Assembly (NCBI RefSeq): GCF_900115265.1
Contig: NZ_FOVU01000008.1
Coordinates: forward strand, 186,001-250,000
Direction: 5' to 3'
DNA: 64,000 nt
Origin: Bradyrhizobium sp. Ghvi
Lineage (GTDB): Bacteria > Pseudomonadota > Alphaproteobacteria > Rhizobiales > Xanthobacteraceae
Shown: positions 50,714 to 59,166 of the stretch, in pieces
Layout: each line of letters opens with the position of its first letter
How positions within the stretch are numbered: position 1 is the first letter of the stretch
Translations under genes and position numbers: made by a program
Notes under the pieces: model-generated
Seen by the model: only the letters and a program-made list of their open reading frames with translations
Database searches by the model: none
Told to the model about the DNA's origin: nothing

Positions 50714-51045
50714 TGCCGGTTCGCCGGCTATGGAAATAAACGGTCGTCGCAATAAACCATTCGGACCCGGGGGCGGTACCCGGCGCCTCCACCAAAGCCC
50801 ACCAGCGGGCTCACCCGAGAGCGGGCTTTGGCGGGGGCGAAATAGGATCGACGAGGGCGTAAAGGGCGTACTTTTTCCCGGTATTGTTCCGCCGTTATCG
50901 GGCTACTGCAATAGTTGCCAACGACAACTTTGCTCCGGTTGCTCAGGCTGCGTAACGCAGTTTGAAAGACCACTTTAAAGTCCTAACGGGTTAAGCTCCG
51001 TTAGGCGGGGTTCGGAGGCACCTGGCAACAGAAGCCTCCACTTAC
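50714..51045 (+). ncRNA. ssrA: Circularly permuted two-piece tmRNA (ssrA)
   Basis: The RNA that rescues stalled ribosomes and adds a degradation tag. The acceptor piece comes first: a UUCG hairpin (GCCGGTTCGCCGGC), then the T-arm and acceptor strand ending CGCCTCCACCA near 50795. An intervening loop (about 50796-50830) follows, then GGGGGCGAAATAGGATCGAC, the usual tmRNA 5' end, and the coding piece. The tag reading frame at 50917-50955 encodes ANDNFAPVAQAA and TAA. Precursor processing removes the loop. Gene order acceptor-then-coding is the alphaproteobacterial permutation. Ends are estimates. A TATATT -10 lies at 50703-50708. Confidence 0.93.
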
Positions 51046-51155
51046 CTCTGATTTCCTTCCCGGCGGGGACTCCTGCTGACCCGTCAGCCGCGGTACTATT
51101 GCGGCTTGGCGAGTCGGGCCGGCAGGGCCTGGCTTCGGGATGCAACAGGACCATC

Positions 51156-51674
51156 ATGGCGACCGATCATATCCGATACGATGTGCTGGCCCGCGACGCG
51201 TTGCGCGGCGTGCTGCGCAAGGTGCTGACCGATGCCGCAGCCAACGGTCTGCCGGGCGAGCACCACTTCTTCATAACCTTCGTGTCCAAGGCGGAGGGCG
51301 TGAAGCTGTCGCCGCGGCTCCTGGCGCAGTATCCGGAAGAGATGACGATCATCCTGCAGCACCAGTTCTGGGACCTGACCGTGCTCGAGGACCGTTTCGA
51401 GGTCGGGCTGTCCTTCGGCGGCATTCCAGAACGGTTGGTCGTGCCGTTCAGCGCCATCAAGAGCTTCCTCGACCCGTCAGTGAAATTCGGCCTCCAGTTC
51501 GACACCTCCGATGTCGCCGAAGTCGCGGGCGAGAATTTGCCGGCGGCCCCTGCCCCGTCCGCCGTCGCGATGCCTGCGCCAGCTACCGAGGCGGCAGAGA
51601 GCACGGACGAGCCGCCACCGCCGAACCAGGGCGGCGCCGAAGTCGTTCGGCTCGACCGTTTCCGCAAGAAATGA
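51156..51674 (+). CDS. sspB: ClpXP adaptor SspB (alphaproteobacterial type)
   Basis: A 172-residue protein. The N-terminal 110 residues are the SspB fold (IRYDVLARDALRGVLRKVLT, HHFFITFVSKAEGVKLSPRL, GIPERLVVPFSAIKSFLDPS); the tail is a proline/alanine linker ending in a basic XB-like motif (VVRLDRFRKK) that docks on ClpX. It delivers tmRNA-tagged proteins to ClpXP. The neighbour ssrA encodes the tag, so the two functions are adjacent. The start MATDHIRYD was preferred to an in-frame upstream start at 51099. Confidence 0.94.
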   Translation: MATDHIRYDVLARDALRGVLRKVLTDAAANGLPGEHHFFITFVSKAEGVKLSPRLLAQYPEEMTIILQHQFWDLTVLEDRFEVGLSFGGIPERLVVPFSAIKSFLDPSVKFGLQFDTSDVAEVAGENLPAAPAPSAVAMPAPATEAAESTDEPPPPNQGGAEVVRLDRFRKK

Positions 51675-51759
51675 TCTAGCCTGGGCGTGAAGCCATCGCG
51701 CCCGGCCAAACTCCCTATATAGATGAGCATGAAAGCCGCGCGAAATTCCGCACGGCAGA

Positions 51760-53193
51760 ATGGATGTGCTCATGGCCAAACCTGCCCGCGGGAAGACCGC
51801 CCGCCCCGCGACCCGCATCGAGACCGACAGCTTTGGTCCCATCGAGGTCCCCGCCGATCGCTATTGGGGAGCACAGACCGAACGTTCGCGGCAGAATTTT
51901 CGCATCGGCGTCGATCGCATGCCGATCTCGCTCGTGCATGCCCTCGGCGTCGTCAAGCTAGCGGCCGCACAGTCCAATCTTGAGCTCGGCCTGCTCGACA
52001 AGCGCCGCGCCAACGCCATCATCCGCGCCGCACATGAGGTGATCGAGGGCAAGCTCGATGACCATTTTCCTCTTGTCGTGTGGCAGACCGGCTCGGGTAC
52101 CCAGAGCAACATGAACCTCAACGAGGTCATCGCCAACCGCGCCAATGAGCTGCTCGGGGGCGAGCTCGGCGCCAAGAAGCCGGTACATCCCAACGATCAC
52201 GTCAACATGAGCCAGTCGTCGAACGACTCTTTCCCCACCGCGATGCATGTCGCGGCCGCAGGCCGCATCATCGCTGATCTCATTCCCGCTCTCGGCGAGC
52301 TGCACCGCGCGCTGCGCAAGAAGGAGAAGGATTTTGCTGACATCGTGAAGATCGGCCGCACTCACACCCAGGACGCGACGCCGCTGACGCTCGGTCAGGA
52401 ATTCTCCGGCTACGCCGCCCAGGTCGAAAGCGGCATCACGCGGCTGAAGCTCGCGGTGAAAGACCTCTATCCATTGGCGCAGGGCGGCACCGCCGTCGGT
52501 ACCGGCCTCAACTCCAAGCCACGCTTTGCAAAGCTGTTCGCCAAGCACGTCGCCAAGATCACGAAACTGCCCTTCACCAGCGCCGCCAACAAATTCGAGG
52601 CGCTGGCCTCCAACGACGCCTATGTGCTGGCGCACGGCGCCATCAATTCCGTCGCGACAGGCCTGTTCAAGATCGCCAACGATATCCGCCTGCTCGGGTC
52701 GGGCCCACGCTCGGGCCTCGGCGAATTGATCCTGCCGGAGAACGAGCCGGGCTCGTCGATCATGCCGGGCAAGGTCAATCCGACGCAGTGCGAGGCGATG
52801 ACCATGGTATGCTGCCAGGTGTTCGGCAATCACATGGCAATCACGGTCGCAGGCAGCCAGGGCCATTTCGAGCTCAACGTCTACAAGCCCGTTCTCGCCT
52901 ACAACATGCTGCACTCGATCCGCCTGATGGCGGACGCGGCGCGCTCCTTCACCGAACATTGCGTCAGCGGCATCCGCGCCGACCGGAAGCACATCAAGGA
53001 GCTGATGGAGCGTTCGCTGATGCTGGTGACCGCGCTGGCGCCGAAGATCGGCTACGACAACGCAGCCAAGGTCGCCAAGACCGCGCATGCCAATGGCACC
53101 ACGCTGAAGGAAGAGGCGCTGCGGCTCGGCTTCGTCTCGGCCGACGAATTCGACCGCTTGGTGCAGCCGGACAAGATGACGCGGCCAGGATGA
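51760..53193 (+). CDS. fumC: Class II fumarate hydratase
   Basis: A 477-residue cytoplasmic TCA-cycle enzyme converting fumarate to malate without an iron-sulfur cluster. The fumarase/aspartase signature GSSIMPGKVNPTQCEAM is complete, as are VWQTGSGTQSNMNLNEVIAN and SQSSNDSFPTAMHVA. An N-terminal extension of about 20 residues (PARGKTARPATRIETD) precedes the core. Starts at 51760 and 51772 are both possible. It follows sspB by 85 bp. Length and motifs are normal for the family. Confidence 0.95.
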   Translation: MDVLMAKPARGKTARPATRIETDSFGPIEVPADRYWGAQTERSRQNFRIGVDRMPISLVHALGVVKLAAAQSNLELGLLDKRRANAIIRAAHEVIEGKLDDHFPLVVWQTGSGTQSNMNLNEVIANRANELLGGELGAKKPVHPNDHVNMSQSSNDSFPTAMHVAAAGRIIADLIPALGELHRALRKKEKDFADIVKIGRTHTQDATPLTLGQEFSGYAAQVESGITRLKLAVKDLYPLAQGGTAVGTGLNSKPRFAKLFAKHVAKITKLPFTSAANKFEALASNDAYVLAHGAINSVATGLFKIANDIRLLGSGPRSGLGELILPENEPGSSIMPGKVNPTQCEAMTMVCCQVFGNHMAITVAGSQGHFELNVYKPVLAYNMLHSIRLMADAARSFTEHCVSGIRADRKHIKELMERSLMLVTALAPKIGYDNAAKVAKTAHANGTTLKEEALRLGFVSADEFDRLVQPDKMTRPG

Positions 53194-53471
53194 ATTCCGA
53201 ATTCCGATAGCCATCCGTAATGATACGGAGGCCTAAAGTTCATAATTATTGGGGCTTAAAGGACGGGATTTGATTACCGTCAATGTGGCCGGGGGCGCGG
53301 GTGGTACGCAAGGCCCTACAGCCCCTGATGGGCGAAATCATCGTTTGATGGTCCCTGAGGCCGATTGACGAGGACGAGCGAATGACGATCAAGTCTTTTG
53401 GGGCGCAACGCGGCGCCCGGTTTCTGAATGTTTCATCCTGCCCGGAAAGGATCGGATGATGGAGACGCGGC

Positions 53472-53660
53472 ATGGGGAACGTCATCAACCTGAATCGTTT
53501 CAGGAAGCGCGCCGAGCGGGAAGCGTCGGCGAAGCAGGCGGACGCCAACCGAACGAAGTTCGGCCGTACGAAAGCCGAGCGATCGGCGGAGGAGAAGCAG
53601 GCGGACCAGGCGAAGGCACATCTGGACCAGCATCGGATCGATCGCGAGGACCAGCCATGA
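53472..53660 (+). CDS. DUF4169 protein
   Basis: A 62-residue, very charged, helical protein (MGNVINLNRFRKRAEREASA). It matches the DUF4169 family of alphaproteobacteria, found beside ribbon-helix-helix proteins. The start is preceded by GGAGACGCGGC. Its stop overlaps the next start (ATGA), so both proteins are made together. Function unknown. Confidence 0.85.
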   Translation: MGNVINLNRFRKRAEREASAKQADANRTKFGRTKAERSAEEKQADQAKAHLDQHRIDREDQP

Positions 53661-53911
53661 AGTCGCCCGTCGTGAAGCGTTCGATCGTGGTCGCCGGCCA
53701 CAAGACGAGCGTCAGCCTGGAAGAGGCGTTCTGGAACGGCATGAAAGAGATCTCGAGCCTGCGCAACATGACGCTGTCCGAGCTCGTCGGCGAGATCGAC
53801 GGCGCGCGCCAGCAGGGCAATTTGTCCTCGGCGATCCGCTTGTTCGTGCTCGACTACTTCAAGAGCCGCGCCATGGCCGCCATGCAGCCGGACAAGGTCC
53901 CGGCGCAGTAG
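53657..53911 (+). CDS. Ribbon-helix-helix protein (RHH_4 type)
   Basis: An 84-residue protein: VVKRSIVVAGHKTSVSLEEA is the beta-strand/helix start of a ribbon-helix-helix DNA-binding fold, and MTLSELVGEIDGARQQGNLS the second helix. Together with DUF4169 it forms a two-gene unit that resembles a small regulator plus partner, but no toxin is recognisable. It may be a transcription factor; its targets are unknown. The next genes, feoA and feoB, start 113 bp further on. Confidence 0.8.
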   Translation: MKSPVVKRSIVVAGHKTSVSLEEAFWNGMKEISSLRNMTLSELVGEIDGARQQGNLSSAIRLFVLDYFKSRAMAAMQPDKVPAQ

Positions 53912-53943
53912 CGCCGGGGCGTGCCGCCCACGGCTTCGTGATC

Positions 53944-53970
53944 TGCACTTTAAAATCGCTCTAAGGTGCA
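53944..53970. promoter_or_regulatory. Inverted repeat upstream of feoA, candidate iron-responsive operator
   Basis: TGCACTTTAAAA and CTCTAAGGTGCA are imperfect inverted arms (TGCAC/GTGCA outer, TTTA/TAAG inner). The core TTTAAAA...CTCTAA resembles iron control elements bound by Irr or Fur-type regulators in rhizobia, but not exactly. It lies 55 bp before the feoA start. Confidence 0.45.
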
Positions 53971-54024
53971 GTTTCAGCGGGCATGCGCGCTTGACCTCAA
54001 TGCCCTGCGTTGAAAATACAGGGC

Positions 54025-54300
54025 ATGACCGACACCCGTGATATGCGCCGCGAGATGCCGCTGGGCCTGGCCCAGCGCGGCTATACCGGCGTCATTCAGC
54101 ACCTCTCCGCCAAGGACTCGGGATCGGCGCTCTCGGACATCGAGCTCGAGAGCCGGCTGATCGAACTCGGCTTCGTCGAGGGCGCCCGGGTCGAGGTGCT
54201 GCACGAGGGGCTGGTCGGGCGCGATCCGATCGCCGTGCGGGTCGACAACATCACCATCGCGGTGCGCCGTCGCGAGGCCATGGCCGTCATCGTCGCCTGA
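54025..54300 (+). CDS. feoA: FeoA, ferrous iron transport small protein
   Basis: A 91-residue cytoplasmic SH3-like protein (MPLGLAQRGYTGVIQHLSAK, IELGFVEGARVEVLHEGLVG, DPIAVRVDNITIAVRRREA). It works with FeoB in Fe2+ uptake. The ATG is followed by MTDTRDMRREM; an upstream in-frame TTG is less likely. A 7-bp inverted repeat (TGCCCTG/CAGGGCA, 54001-54024) touches the start and could hide the ribosome binding site. feoB starts 23 bp later. Confidence 0.92.
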   Translation: MTDTRDMRREMPLGLAQRGYTGVIQHLSAKDSGSALSDIELESRLIELGFVEGARVEVLHEGLVGRDPIAVRVDNITIAVRRREAMAVIVA

Positions 54301-54323
54301 GATCGCGACCGGATATTTGATCC

Positions 54324-56195
54324 ATGGAATTACCTCTTCTGCATGTCGCCCTGGTGGGCACGCCAAACAGCGGCAAGACGTCTCTGTTCAATGCCCTGAC
54401 CGGCAGCCGGCAGAAGGTCGCGAATTACCCCGGCGTCACCGTCGAGCGCAAGGAGGGTTTTTTCGTTACCCCCCTGGGACGCCAGATCTCGGTCGTCGAC
54501 CTGCCCGGCACCTATTCGCTGCGCGGCCGCAGCCCGGACGAGGAGATCACCCGCGACTTCGTGCTCGGCAAGGCCTCAGGCGAGATCTTGCCGGATCTCG
54601 TGCTGTGCGTGGCCGATTCCACCAATCTGCGCCTGACCATACGTCTGCTGCTGGAGCTGAAGCGCACCGGACGGCCGATGATCCTCGTGCTCAACATGTT
54701 CGACATCGCGAGCCGCCGCGGCATCTCGGTCGACGTCGACAGGCTCGCCAAGGAGCTCGGCATGCCCGTGGTCACCTCGATCGCGGTGCGCAAGGGCGGC
54801 ACGGCCGACCTCCTGGCCCTGACAGACCAGATCTCGGCCAAGCTCGCCGCTGAGCCTTCCGAGAACAGCTGGCGCGCGCTCAGCGTTTCCGAATTGCGCG
54901 CCACCCAGCGCGAGGCGGACCGCATCATCGCCGATTGCGTCAGCCTGCCTGCTAGACCCGACACGTTGACCTCGCGCATCGATGCCGTGGTGCTGCATCC
55001 GGTCGGCGGGCTGATCGTGCTCGCGGCGATCCTGTTCGTGATGTTCCAGGCGGTGTTCGCCTGGGCGCAGCCGCTGATGGAGCTGCTCCAGTCCGGCTTC
55101 GATGCGCTCGGCGAGTTCGTGCATGCCGCCCTGCCTGCCGGCCTGCTGCAGAGCTTTCTTCAGAACGGCGTGATCTCCGGTGTCGGCAGCGTCATCGTGT
55201 TCCTGCCGCAGATCATCATCATCTTCCTGTTCATCCTGCTCTTGGAAGATTTCGGCTACATGGCGCGCGCCGCCTTCCTGATGGACCGCATCATGGGCGG
55301 CGCGGGGTTGCACGGCCGCGCCTTCATTCCGCTGCTGTCGAGCTTCGCCTGCGCCATTCCCGGCATCATGGCGACACGCGTGATCGACAACAAGCGCGAC
55401 CGGCTGACCACGATCCTGATTGCGCCGCTGATGACCTGCTCGGCGCGCATCCCGGTCTACACACTGATCATCTCGGCCTTCATTCCGGCCAAGGACGTCT
55501 GGGGCTTCATCAACCTCCAGGGCCTCGTGATGTTCGGCCTCTACGCCGCCGGCATCACCAGCGCGCTCGTGGTCTCGTTTCTGATCAAGTTTTTCATGCT
55601 GCGCGACTATGCGCCGGCGCCGTTCATGCTGGAGCTGCCGGACTACAAGGTGCCCAGGCTGAAATCGATCGCGATCGGCATCTACACCCGCGCAAAAATG
55701 TTCCTGCAGCGCGCCGGCACCACGATCTTCTCGATGATGGTGCTGATCTGGTTCCTGGCCTCGTTCCCGCAGCCGCCGGCGGGCACGACCGAGCCGGCGA
55801 TCGACTTCAGCCTCGCTGCCATCATCGGCAAGGCGATCGCGCCTCTGCTCGCTCCCGTCGGCTTCAACTGGCAGATCGCGGTGGCACTGATCCCGGGCAT
55901 GGCGGCGCGCGAGGTCGCGGTCGCAGCGCTCGGCACCGTCTATGCGATCGAGGGCGGCAAGGAAGCGGCCGAACAGATCGGTCAGGCGCTGGCAACCAAA
56001 TGGTCGCTCGCAACCGCCCTGTCGATGCTCGCCTGGTACATCTTCGCTCCGCAATGCGCGTCCACGCTCGCCGTGATCAGGCGCGAGACCGGAAGCTGGA
56101 CCTGGATGGCCGTGACCTTCAGCTACATGCTGGTGCTGGCCTATGCGGCGAGCCTTTTGACCTACAACGTCGCGGTTGCCCTGGGCGCGGGCTAG
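54324..56195 (+). CDS. feoB: FeoB, ferrous iron transporter
   Basis: A 623-residue inner-membrane Fe2+ permease with an N-terminal G-protein domain: G1 GTPNSGKTS (12-20), G3 DLPGTYSL and G4 LNMFD. A GDI-like spacer follows, then two Gate motifs and about eight membrane helices (FLPQIIIIFLFILLLEDFGY; SSFACAIPGIMATRVIDNKR). It is shorter than E. coli FeoB (about 770) mainly through a smaller C-terminal region. There is no C-terminal cysteine-rich tail. It forms an operon with feoA; no feoC is seen. Confidence 0.95.
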   Translation: MELPLLHVALVGTPNSGKTSLFNALTGSRQKVANYPGVTVERKEGFFVTPLGRQISVVDLPGTYSLRGRSPDEEITRDFVLGKASGEILPDLVLCVADSTNLRLTIRLLLELKRTGRPMILVLNMFDIASRRGISVDVDRLAKELGMPVVTSIAVRKGGTADLLALTDQISAKLAAEPSENSWRALSVSELRATQREADRIIADCVSLPARPDTLTSRIDAVVLHPVGGLIVLAAILFVMFQAVFAWAQPLMELLQSGFDALGEFVHAALPAGLLQSFLQNGVISGVGSVIVFLPQIIIIFLFILLLEDFGYMARAAFLMDRIMGGAGLHGRAFIPLLSSFACAIPGIMATRVIDNKRDRLTTILIAPLMTCSARIPVYTLIISAFIPAKDVWGFINLQGLVMFGLYAAGITSALVVSFLIKFFMLRDYAPAPFMLELPDYKVPRLKSIAIGIYTRAKMFLQRAGTTIFSMMVLIWFLASFPQPPAGTTEPAIDFSLAAIIGKAIAPLLAPVGFNWQIAVALIPGMAAREVAVAALGTVYAIEGGKEAAEQIGQALATKWSLATALSMLAWYIFAPQCASTLAVIRRETGSWTWMAVTFSYMLVLAYAASLLTYNVAVALGAG

Positions 56196-56295
56196 GCCCT
56201 TTCGAAACCAAACCGAGAAAACAACCCCATGCACCGTAGGCGGCGTGTGTGGAATCAAGGGTTTGGCCCGCGCAAAAATCCTTCGCGGCATCGAG

Positions 56296-56346
56296 TTCGG
56301 AAAATCCGTTGACCCGTCGGGCAAAACACTGGCATGATGGCATCAT
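56296..56346 (-). repeat. Dispersed repeat, copy 2 (inverted relative to 15253-15313)
   Basis: TTCGGAAAATCCGTTGACCC, then GTCGGGCAAAACACTGGC and ATGATGGCATCAT. On the opposite strand it matches the 15253-15313 copy with few differences. It overlaps the nominal upstream ATG of the following gene, which weakens that start. Confidence 0.75.
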
Positions 56347-56393
56347 CGGCTCCTGCGGCATCAAGATCGCAACCAGCTCCAACGCGGCCATCT

Positions 56394-56897
56394 GTGTCCC
56401 TCGATCATTTCAGCACCAACAGACTCGCCGCCGAGCGGCTTCGCGATGACCATCTCGCCGATCTCGTCGCACTCCATCTCGATCCCGAGGTCTCCCGCTT
56501 TCTCGGCGGCGTACGCTCGGCGGAGACGACGAAAACCTATCTCGCAACCAACATGGCCCATTGGGACGCTCACGGGTATGGGCTGTGGGCGATGCGCACG
56601 AAGGACGGCGCGTTCGCCGGGCGAGCCGGCATCAGGCACATCCTCGTGGACGGCGTGGACGAGATCGAGATTGCCTACACGTTCAAGCGTGATTTCTGGG
56701 GCCAGGGGCTTGCGAGCGAGATCGCGGGCGCGCTGACGGAGATCGGGCTGTCGCGGCTCGAATTATCCTCGCTCATCGGTCTCGTCTCTGTCGAACATGG
56801 CGCCTCGCGCCGCGTGCTGGAAAAGGCGGACTATCTTTTCGAGAAGACCACGGCGCATCACGGCGAAGACGTCGTCATCTACCGCATCCGGCGGTAA
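56394..56897 (+). CDS. GNAT-family N-acetyltransferase (RimJ/RimL type)
   Basis: About 167 residues. FSTNRLAAERLRDDHLADLV is the usual N-terminal start of RimJ/RimL-type acetyltransferases, EIEIAYTFKRDFWGQGLASE the central motif with the acetyl-CoA loop, and VSVEHGASRRVLEKADYLFE the C-terminal helix. A start at 56334 lies inside a dispersed repeat and would add 20 residues lacking homology-like character. The GTG at 56394 was therefore preferred; neither has a clear ribosome binding site. Substrate unknown. Confidence 0.8.
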   Translation: MSLDHFSTNRLAAERLRDDHLADLVALHLDPEVSRFLGGVRSAETTKTYLATNMAHWDAHGYGLWAMRTKDGAFAGRAGIRHILVDGVDEIEIAYTFKRDFWGQGLASEIAGALTEIGLSRLELSSLIGLVSVEHGASRRVLEKADYLFEKTTAHHGEDVVIYRIRR

Positions 56898-57100
56898 TGC
56901 TCGAAATGCCGGCGGCGCACGACATGGGGCCGAGGCGATACAAGTGTTCCAGATCGCAGGTAGAACTCGGCACGCGCATCGATTCTTTCTCGATGGAACG
57001 GTCGAAACATGAACACCCATTCAAGAAAGTTTCTTGCCCGTTCCAGCAACAGGCCCGGGCGGCAGCAGTTGACTCCCCGACAATGCGGAAGGAGGAACAG

Positions 57101-57334
57101 ATGAGAAAGCTGATTTACGCTCTTGCGGCAGTCACGACGCTCGCAATCGGTGCCCCGACTATCGCCAATGCGGCTGGGGTCGGCTTTTATATCGGCGGCG
57201 ATAGCGACTATTATGGCCCCCGTGCACGCATCTACGAACATGACCGCGGCTGGCATCATGGCTGGTACCACCACGATCGCGATTACGACCGCGGCGTCGT
57301 GATCCGCCGCCATCACTGGGATGATGACGATTAG
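57101..57334 (+). CDS. Small exported His/Tyr-rich protein
   Basis: A 77-residue protein. The signal peptide is MRKLIYALAAVTTLAIGAPT followed by IANAA. The mature part is short and rich in His, Tyr, Arg and Asp (GWHHGWYHHDRDYDRG), ending with four acidic residues. Such proteins are common in Bradyrhizobium and may bind metal or envelope components, but no function is known to me. GGAGGAACAG precedes the start and a terminator follows. Confidence 0.8.
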   Translation: MRKLIYALAAVTTLAIGAPTIANAAGVGFYIGGDSDYYGPRARIYEHDRGWHHGWYHHDRDYDRGVVIRRHHWDDDD

Positions 57335-57356
57335 CCGTACCAGCATCTGAAACAAG

Positions 57357-57383
57357 GAGGCCTCGCTTCGGCGGGGCCTTTTT
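57357..57383 (+). terminator. Rho-independent terminator
   Basis: GAGGCCTCGC and GCGGGGCCTT pair with one G-T, around TTCG, followed by a T-run of five. It ends transcription of the small exported protein gene. Confidence 0.85.
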
Positions 57384-57651
57384 GTATCGGATGCATTCGG
57401 CGCGGGCGCCTGCAGCTTCGTCGGACACGTCACACATCTCAGAAATCCATTCTACCGGCGCCTCCTGAGCTGCCTGCGTTCAATCCTGAACCGACAGGCT
57501 TGAAGCGTTTGCGCCTACTCGTTCCGGCAAGCCGCACAGGCCGCCGGGAACTCGGTCCTCGCTGGAGAGTTCCTATTTCGGGGGCCACCAATTTTTCGAG
57601 CCTCGGCCCCTGCACGTCGGACAGCGGGCTTCCGCAATGCGTAGGGGTTCA
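57384..57651. other. Non-coding gap before the KaiC-like gene
   Basis: With the terminator before it, this makes up the 317-bp space between the small exported protein gene and the KaiC-like gene. It contains the inverted repeat/promoter candidate at 57547-57573. I see no other gene or RNA. Confidence 0.4.
57547..57573 (+). promoter_or_regulatory. Candidate EcfG-type promoter and inverted repeat upstream of the KaiC-like gene
   Basis: GGAAC (57547-57551), 17 bases and GTT (57569-57571) fit the general stress sigma factor EcfG promoter pattern. The same bases form a perfect 7-bp inverted repeat GGAACTC/GAGTTCC. It lies about 80 bp before the start codon. Which reading is right cannot be decided from sequence. 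Confidence 0.5.
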
Positions 57652-59166
57652 ATGACCGGTTCATTTCAAGCAGCTTCAGGCAGCGATCCCACGGAGTCGC
57701 CGCGAATTTCGACCGGCAGCGAGGGACTGGACGATATCCTGGGGGGCGGGTTCGACGCCAACCGGATGTACCTCTATGAGGGACGGCCCGGAACCGGCAA
57801 GACCACCATTGCGCTCCAATTCCTGCTGCGTGGCGTCAAGGATCGCGAACGTGTGCTCTACATTTCGCTGTCCGAAACCAGACGCGAACTGACTCTGGTC
57901 GCGCAGCGGCACCGATGGTCGCTGGATGGCGTCGACATCTTCGAGCTGGTACCGCCGGAAACGACGCTCGATCCCGCGCGCGAACTCACCGTGTTTCATC
58001 CCGCCGAGATGGAACTGGGCGAAACCACCAGTCTGATCTTCAAGGAGGTCGAGCGGACCAATCCGACCCGCGTGGTGCTCGACAGCCTGTCGGAACTTCG
58101 CCTGCTGGCTCAGAACCCGCTGCGCTACAGGCGCCAGGTGTTGGCTTTGAAGCACTTCTTCACCAACCGCAATTGCACAGTCGTCCTGCTAGACGACCTG
58201 TCTTCGGCTCAGGACGACCTGCAACTGCATTCGATCGCGCACGGCGTCGTCATGCTCGAGCAGCTCGCACTCGACTACGGCGCGGAGCGGCGCCGGCTTC
58301 GCGTCATCAAGATGCGAGGCATCCGATTTCGCGGCGGCTACCACGACTTCATCATCGAAACGGGCGGCCTCAAGATCTTCCCTCGCCTCGTGGCAGCAGA
58401 ACATCACAAGTCGTTTCTCGGGGATTTCACGCCGAGCGGCAACGCGGAGTTCGACCAGCTTTTGGGAGGCGGTCTGGAGCGGGGAACGAACGCGCTTCTC
58501 ATCGGCGCGGCCGGCGTGGGTAAGTCGTCGCTCGCGCTGACCTATGCGATCGCGGCAGCAAATCGCGGCGAGCATGCCGTGTTCTTCGCATTCGACGAGG
58601 GCCGCGGAACGGTCGAGGCGCGTGCCAAGACGTTGGGGCTGGACCTGGAGAAGCATATCGTTTCAGGCCGCATCCGCTTCCAGCAAATCGATCCCGCCGA
58701 ACTCTCGCCCGGAGAGTTCGCGGCCAATGTGAGGGCGAGCGTCGAGCACGACAATGCCCGAATTATCGTCATTGACAGCCTGAACGGCTATCTCAACGCG
58801 ATGCCGGACGAGCGCTTTCTCATTCTGCAAATGCACGAACTGCTCAGCTACCTTGCCCAGCAAGGCGTGCTCACCATCCTGATCCTTGCTCAACACGGCT
58901 TGATGGGTCCGACAGAGTCCAACCTCGACATCAGCTATCTGAGCGATGCCGTGCTCATGCTGCGCTACTTCGAGCTCGGTGGAACGGTGCGGCGCGCACT
59001 TTCCGTGGTCAAGAAGCGCAGCGGCAACCACGAGCATACCATCCGCGAGTTCCGGCTCACCGGCAGCGGCATCAAGCTCGGTCCACCGCTTAGGGATTTC
59101 AGCGGCATCTTTTCGGGCACGCCGCGTTACACCGGCCCGGCGATCTCCGAAGGAACCGTTGAATGA
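57652..59166 (+). CDS. KaiC-like two-domain ATPase (circadian clock/RAD55 family)
   Basis: A 504-residue cytoplasmic protein with two RecA-like KaiC domains. Walker A motifs are GRPGTGKTT (44-52) and GAAGVGKSS (285-293); catalytic-type acidic motifs lie in SLSETRREL and AFDEGRG. Second-domain features include IDPAELSPGEFAANVRASVE and IDSLNGYLNAMPDERF. The arrangement resembles KaiC-type proteins of non-cyanobacterial species, which act with signalling kinases rather than as clocks; there is no kaiA or kaiB here. It overlaps the following histidine kinase by 4 bp. The start MTGSF follows AGGGG. Confidence 0.9.
   Translation: MTGSFQAASGSDPTESPRISTGSEGLDDILGGGFDANRMYLYEGRPGTGKTTIALQFLLRGVKDRERVLYISLSETRRELTLVAQRHRWSLDGVDIFELVPPETTLDPARELTVFHPAEMELGETTSLIFKEVERTNPTRVVLDSLSELRLLAQNPLRYRRQVLALKHFFTNRNCTVVLLDDLSSAQDDLQLHSIAHGVVMLEQLALDYGAERRRLRVIKMRGIRFRGGYHDFIIETGGLKIFPRLVAAEHHKSFLGDFTPSGNAEFDQLLGGGLERGTNALLIGAAGVGKSSLALTYAIAAANRGEHAVFFAFDEGRGTVEARAKTLGLDLEKHIVSGRIRFQQIDPAELSPGEFAANVRASVEHDNARIIVIDSLNGYLNAMPDERFLILQMHELLSYLAQQGVLTILILAQHGLMGPTESNLDISYLSDAVLMLRYFELGGTVRRALSVVKKRSGNHEHTIREFRLTGSGIKLGPPLRDFSGIFSGTPRYTGPAISEGTVE

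Noticed and set aside
53382..53459. 25-codon frame MTIKSFGAQRGARFLNVSSC-like before DUF4169
   Set aside because: A weak purine-rich site precedes it, but composition is poor, no family fits, and it could be chance; noted only as a possible leader.
54576..56324. Minus-strand frame of 582 codons antisense to feoB
   Set aside because: Shadow of feoB; full of Arg, Gln, His and Asp without motifs.
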